A DNA stretch of 64,000 nucleotides, from the NCBI RefSeq assembly GCF_003289945.1, contig NZ_QMBP01000007.1, positions 239,350 to 303,349 of the forward strand. The letters are read 5' to 3'. Of this stretch, positions 61,170 to 64,000 are shown piece by piece (within the stretch, counting starts at the first letter, position 1; every line of letters starts with the position of its first letter). The position numbers were made by a program, and so were the translations under genes. The stretch is from Mesorhizobium hawassense (GTDB lineage: Bacteria; Pseudomonadota; Alphaproteobacteria; Rhizobiales; Rhizobiaceae). The notes under the pieces are model-generated. The model had not been told where the DNA came from. It did no database searches and worked only from the letters and a program-made list of their open reading frames with translations.

Positions 61170-61910
61170 ATGGAACGAATGACCAAGGCGGATGTCGACA
61201 AGCTCGATAAAGGCCTGGCCGTACGCAGCGGCCGGGCATTGCGTCCGCGCGATGCCGCGACCCTCATTCTGCTCGATCGCAAGGCCAGCGACGTTCTGGT
61301 GCTTATGGGCCGGCGCCATGCAGGCCACGCCTTCATGCCCGGTAAATTCGTCTTCCCCGGCGGCCGCACCGATCCGGCCGACAGCCGCATTGTCGTCGCC
61401 GCCGCCCTGCCAGGCGACGAAGAGAAAAAGCTGGCCGCGGGTCCCGGCCGCGCCAGCCCGGCGCGGGCGCGGGCAATTGCCCTGTCGGCGATTCGCGAGA
61501 CCTATGAGGAAGCCGGCCTGCTGATCGGCCGCAAGGGCGCCTTCTCGACCGCGAAGCGCGACTGGCAAGGTTTCGTCGAACATGGCGTCGTGCCGTCGCT
61601 GGATGTGCTCCGCTTCGTCGCCCGCGCCATCACCCCGCCCAACCGCGTGCGCCGTTTCGACACGCGATTCTTCAGCGCCTGGCGCCACGACGTCGCCGTG
61701 GAATTGCCCGATGGCGGCCCGACCAACGAGTTGGAAGAACTGGTCTGGCTGCCGCTTGCCGATGCCCGCAAGGCCGACATCCCCGACATTACCGGCATGA
61801 TCCTGGAAGAAGTGGAAAAGCGGCTTGCCGACGATCCCTTGCTGCGGCCGGGGGGCGCCGTGCCGTTCTTCCGGCTTGTCCGCAACCGCTTTGTCCGCGA
61901 AGTCCTTTAG
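61170..61910 (+). CDS. Nudix hydrolase with long insertion (NUDT19-like)
   Basis: This 246-residue protein has a split Nudix pattern: GKFVFPGGRTDPADSR near 58-73, then an insertion of about 30 residues, then the box core AIRETYEEAGLLIGR. A C-terminal segment has FFSAWRHDVAVEL and NELEELVWLPLADA. The spacing suits the NUDT7/19-like or CoA-acting group. Substrate is inferred only by similarity. The ATG has no strong Shine-Dalgarno. It lies 92 nt after DUF983 and 20 nt before the MFS gene. Confidence 0.87.
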   Translation: MERMTKADVDKLDKGLAVRSGRALRPRDAATLILLDRKASDVLVLMGRRHAGHAFMPGKFVFPGGRTDPADSRIVVAAALPGDEEKKLAAGPGRASPARARAIALSAIRETYEEAGLLIGRKGAFSTAKRDWQGFVEHGVVPSLDVLRFVARAITPPNRVRRFDTRFFSAWRHDVAVELPDGGPTNELEELVWLPLADARKADIPDITGMILEEVEKRLADDPLLRPGGAVPFFRLVRNRFVREVL

Positions 61911-61930
61911 AAGCAGAGCATTTTGATCCC

Positions 61931-63106
61931 ATGACGGTCGATACCCAAGAACAGGGCGACGAACGCGTACACTGGCTGCCGATGATCGCGGCGATCTCCT
62001 CGATCAGCGTCGTCGGCATCGCCATCGGCCTCGGCATGCCGCTGCTCAGCGTCATCCTGGAAACGCGTGGCCACTCGGCCTCGATGATCGGCCTCAACAC
62101 CGCGGTAGCCGGCCTCGCCTCCATCGCTGGGGCGCCGCTCGCAACCCCTCTTGCCATGCGTCTCGGCGTCGCCTGGACCATGCTCGTCATGATCTTCCTT
62201 GGCGCGCTTGCCTTTGTCGGCTTCCATTTCGCGCCGGATTTCTGGATGTGGTTTCCGCTCCGCGTCGTGCTGCACATTTCGCTGACGGTGCTGTTCATCC
62301 TGTCGGAGTTCTGGATCAGCACGTCGGCGCCACCGCATCGGCGCGGCCTGGTGCTCGGTATCTACGCCACGGTCCTGTCACTGGGCTTTGCCGCCGGGCC
62401 GTGGCTCTTCGCCCATCTCGGAAGCTCGGGGTTCAGGCCCTTTGGCGTCATCATCGCTTTGGTGGCACTTGCCGCCATCCCGGTGCTTGCGGCGCGCAAG
62501 GAGAGCCCGACCATCGTCGCTGACAGCGAGACCAGCCATTTCCTGCGCTACATCTGGCTGGTGCCGACCGCCACCTTCGCCGTGCTGGTTTTCGGCGCGG
62601 TCGAGACCGGCGGCTTCGCCCTGTTCCCGGTCTATGGCAACCGCATCGGCTATTCGGAGGCCGACGCCGCGCTGCTTCTGACCATGATCGGCCTCGGCAA
62701 CGTGCTGCTGCAAATCCCGATCGGCATGATCAGCGACCGCGTGTCCGACCGGCGCTACCTGCTCCTGATTTGCGCCACGGTAGGATTGATCGGAACTGCC
62801 TTCATGCCGTTCTTCGCGCAGAACTGGCATTTGATGGCGGCGCTTCTGTTCGTCTGGGGCGGCGTGGTGGCGGCCATGTACACGATCGGCCTTGCCCATC
62901 TCGGCTCCCAGCTTTCCGGCCATGAACTGGCCTCCGCCAACGCCGCCTTCGTGCTTTGCTACGGCGTCGGCATGGTGCTGGGTCCGCAGGCGATCGGCAT
63001 CGGCATGGACGCCTTCGGCCCATCCGGTTTCGGCTGGTCGCTGGCCCTTTTCTTCGCCGCCTACATGCTTCTGGTCCTGGTCAGGCTCGTGCGCAAGATT
63101 CTCTAG
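61931..63106 (+). CDS. Major facilitator superfamily transporter
   Basis: This 391-residue inner-membrane protein has about twelve transmembrane helices in two bundles: SISVVGIAIGLGMPLLSVIL, GLVLGIYATVLSLGFAAGPWLF, TFAVLVFGAVETGGFALFPV, MIGLGNVLLQIPIGMISDRVSDRRYLL (MFS-like loop motif), and GVGMVLGPQAIGIGMDAFGP. Related proteins in Rhizobiales are annotated as YcaD-like transporters. The substrate is unknown. It starts 20 nt past the Nudix stop, so co-transcription is likely. Confidence 0.9.
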   Translation: MTVDTQEQGDERVHWLPMIAAISSISVVGIAIGLGMPLLSVILETRGHSASMIGLNTAVAGLASIAGAPLATPLAMRLGVAWTMLVMIFLGALAFVGFHFAPDFWMWFPLRVVLHISLTVLFILSEFWISTSAPPHRRGLVLGIYATVLSLGFAAGPWLFAHLGSSGFRPFGVIIALVALAAIPVLAARKESPTIVADSETSHFLRYIWLVPTATFAVLVFGAVETGGFALFPVYGNRIGYSEADAALLLTMIGLGNVLLQIPIGMISDRVSDRRYLLLICATVGLIGTAFMPFFAQNWHLMAALLFVWGGVVAAMYTIGLAHLGSQLSGHELASANAAFVLCYGVGMVLGPQAIGIGMDAFGPSGFGWSLALFFAAYMLLVLVRLVRKIL

Positions 63107-63198
63107 GTAATGCCGTCGAAGCGTCAGGCATCCTGACATCACCGTGTCAGCAGCACCCCTGCTATACCCTGCCTCCAACGCGAGGTAGGAGAATTGCG

Positions 63199-63657
63199 AT
63201 GATCGACAGCGGCTTTGAAACCAAATCCCTCAGGATGGAATTGCTTCTGCTCGTCACATTCCAGGCGCCGGCCGGCGATGTCGAGCGCATCATGGAGGCC
63301 GTGGCGGCGATCACGCCGCTGCGCATGGGCAAATATGACAGCAACGCCTATCAGTCGGCGCACGGCGTCGAGCGCTACCGGCCGCTGGACGGCGCTGCCG
63401 CAGGCGCCGAGACCGAATTGCGCCGCCGGCCTGGCACCGTCGAAGTGTCGTTCGAGATCGCCGACGACCAGCCGCTCGCCGCCCGTGTCGTCGAGGCGAT
63501 ATTCCAGGCCCATTCCTACCAGGAACCCGTCATCCGTATTCAACCGCTGCTTGCCAGCCGTTCCAAAGGCCTTGACGATCGCGCCAATCCGAACCGCTGG
63601 TGGAACACCACAGGCGACTGGAAAAAAGCGGGTCAGCCGATCAGGGAGAATGCTTGA
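63199..63657 (+). CDS. NIF3-like (YqfO/CutA-fold) small protein
   Basis: This 152-residue protein resembles the ferredoxin-like insert domain of NIF3 proteins: ELLLLVTFQAPAGDVERIMEAVAAI, GKYDSNAYQSAHGVERYRPLDGA, VEVSFEIADDQPLAARVVEAIFQAHSYQEPVIRIQPL, then RANPNRWWN. The ATG follows AGGTAGGAGAATTGCG. It is the last complete gene before the insertion sequence at the right edge. Function unknown. Confidence 0.85.
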   Translation: MIDSGFETKSLRMELLLLVTFQAPAGDVERIMEAVAAITPLRMGKYDSNAYQSAHGVERYRPLDGAAAGAETELRRRPGTVEVSFEIADDQPLAARVVEAIFQAHSYQEPVIRIQPLLASRSKGLDDRANPNRWWNTTGDWKKAGQPIRENA

Positions 63658-63716
63658 AGCGGTGAAACCGGCGACAATCGGATGAGTCAAGAAAGGCGCC
63701 CGGGCTGTCGGTAGCT

Positions 63717-64000
63717 AATCAAGTTGTCCGGTTTGGTAGCACGTCATTTGTCCGCTTCAGTTTTGCGTCGAAGCGGTTCACGCAGCTCTGCCGATTGAGC
63801 ATCCGTCCAGGATTGGTGCGCCATCTGAGGTGTATGTGGCAATGCGGCGCGGTCCGTGGAAGATTGCGAGTGTTCCGTCAGTGTATTGCCTGACCTTGAC
63901 GGTGGCTTTGACGAAGTGGTGTCGGATCGGGCTTTGCGGCAGTTGCAATCTGAGCCGCGCGAAGGCGACGGTATTGTCGCGGGCAACGACACGCTCTTCT
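63717..64000 (-). mobile_element. Insertion sequence, 3' end, cut by the window edge
   Basis: The segment contains the C-terminus of a DDE transposase and, outside its stop codon, two TTGTCCG direct repeats (63724 and 63749) in a region that probably includes the element end. The left boundary is estimated from these repeats near GCTAATCAAG; terminal repeats cannot be verified because the other end lies outside the window. Confidence 0.65.
63778..64000 (-). CDS. Transposase, C-terminal fragment (ISNCY-like), partial
   Basis: On the minus strand the frame entering at the right edge reads 74 codons to a TGA at 63778-63780: RLRLQLPQSPIRHHFVKATV, KVRQYTDGTLAIFHGPRRIA, TYTSDGAP. This matches the C-terminus of ISNCY-type (integrase-core) transposases, where a final beta-barrel domain with YPDGTLA-type sequence follows the DDE core. 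The 5' part lies outside the window, so intactness is unknown. Confidence 0.75.
   Translation of the reverse strand, partial: EERVVARDNTVAFARLRLQLPQSPIRHHFVKATVKVRQYTDGTLAIFHGPRRIATYTSDGAPILDGCSIGRAA

Noticed and set aside
1..64000. CRISPR array, prophage or integrative-element backbone
   Set aside because: No regularly spaced direct repeats, phage structural genes, integrase or tRNA-adjacent attachment duplication were seen; the region after tRNA-Leu holds ordinary genes.

Overview
The window is a GC-rich alphaproteobacterial chromosome segment. Its gene content (ClpP/ClpX order, class II DAHP synthase, DUF1003-DedA pair, DUF982, DUF2188, DUF2218 and DUF1697 proteins, an ISNCY-like transposase end) and a dispersed two-hairpin intergenic repeat point to the Rhizobiales, most likely Mesorhizobium or a close relative. 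The genus call is an inference from gene content, not a database match. About 65 protein genes and one tRNA-Leu can be supported; the coding is dense and housekeeping in character. No prophage, CRISPR array or integrative-element backbone was seen.

Layout. 0-5.5 kb: clpX and clpP (minus), a secreted repetitive protein, DUF3126, cysE and a glyoxalase-fold protein. 5.6-16 kb: an HD-domain protein, a GNAT gene remnant, a minus-strand cluster of double cold-shock protein, DUF192 and alpha/beta hydrolase, gloA, DUF2218, DUF1697-ilvA, two tandem DUF900 lipoprotein hydrolases, and adenine deaminase. 16-26.6 kb: an outer-membrane barrel protein, small ORFs, tRNA-Leu(UAA), nudK-like, an old-yellow-enzyme gene, DUF982/DUF2188, a molybdopterin-binding-domain protein, universal stress protein, gpt and a Nudix gene. 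26.9-37 kb: an ABC exporter, nadE, tag, DUF1003-DedA, dgkA, a GFA-family gene, a diguanylate cyclase and a Xre/MbcA-RES toxin-antitoxin pair. 37-52 kb: GT39, aroG, mfd, sdhE, recG, DUF502, higBA, glmS and glmU. 52-64 kb: a class III cyclase/TPR protein, ccdA, the topA-rnr-DUF983 operon, Nudix, an MFS transporter, a NIF3-like protein, and the 3' end of an insertion sequence running off the right edge.

Functional groupings: proteolysis (clpPX), DNA repair (mfd, recG, tag), RNA and DNA topology (topA, rnr), cell-wall amino-sugar synthesis (glmS, glmU), amino-acid synthesis (cysE, ilvA, aroG), and NAD or nucleotide metabolism (nadE, gpt, ade, several Nudix enzymes). Accessory signals are limited to two toxin-antitoxin modules with palindromic operator candidates, the terminal insertion sequence and the dispersed repeats.

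The most interesting non-genic signal is the roughly 100-bp repeat family. It has eight recognisable copies, full or half length, mostly at 3' ends of genes, and in three cases it appears to supply the stop codon of the neighbouring gene. No clearly new multi-gene system was found.
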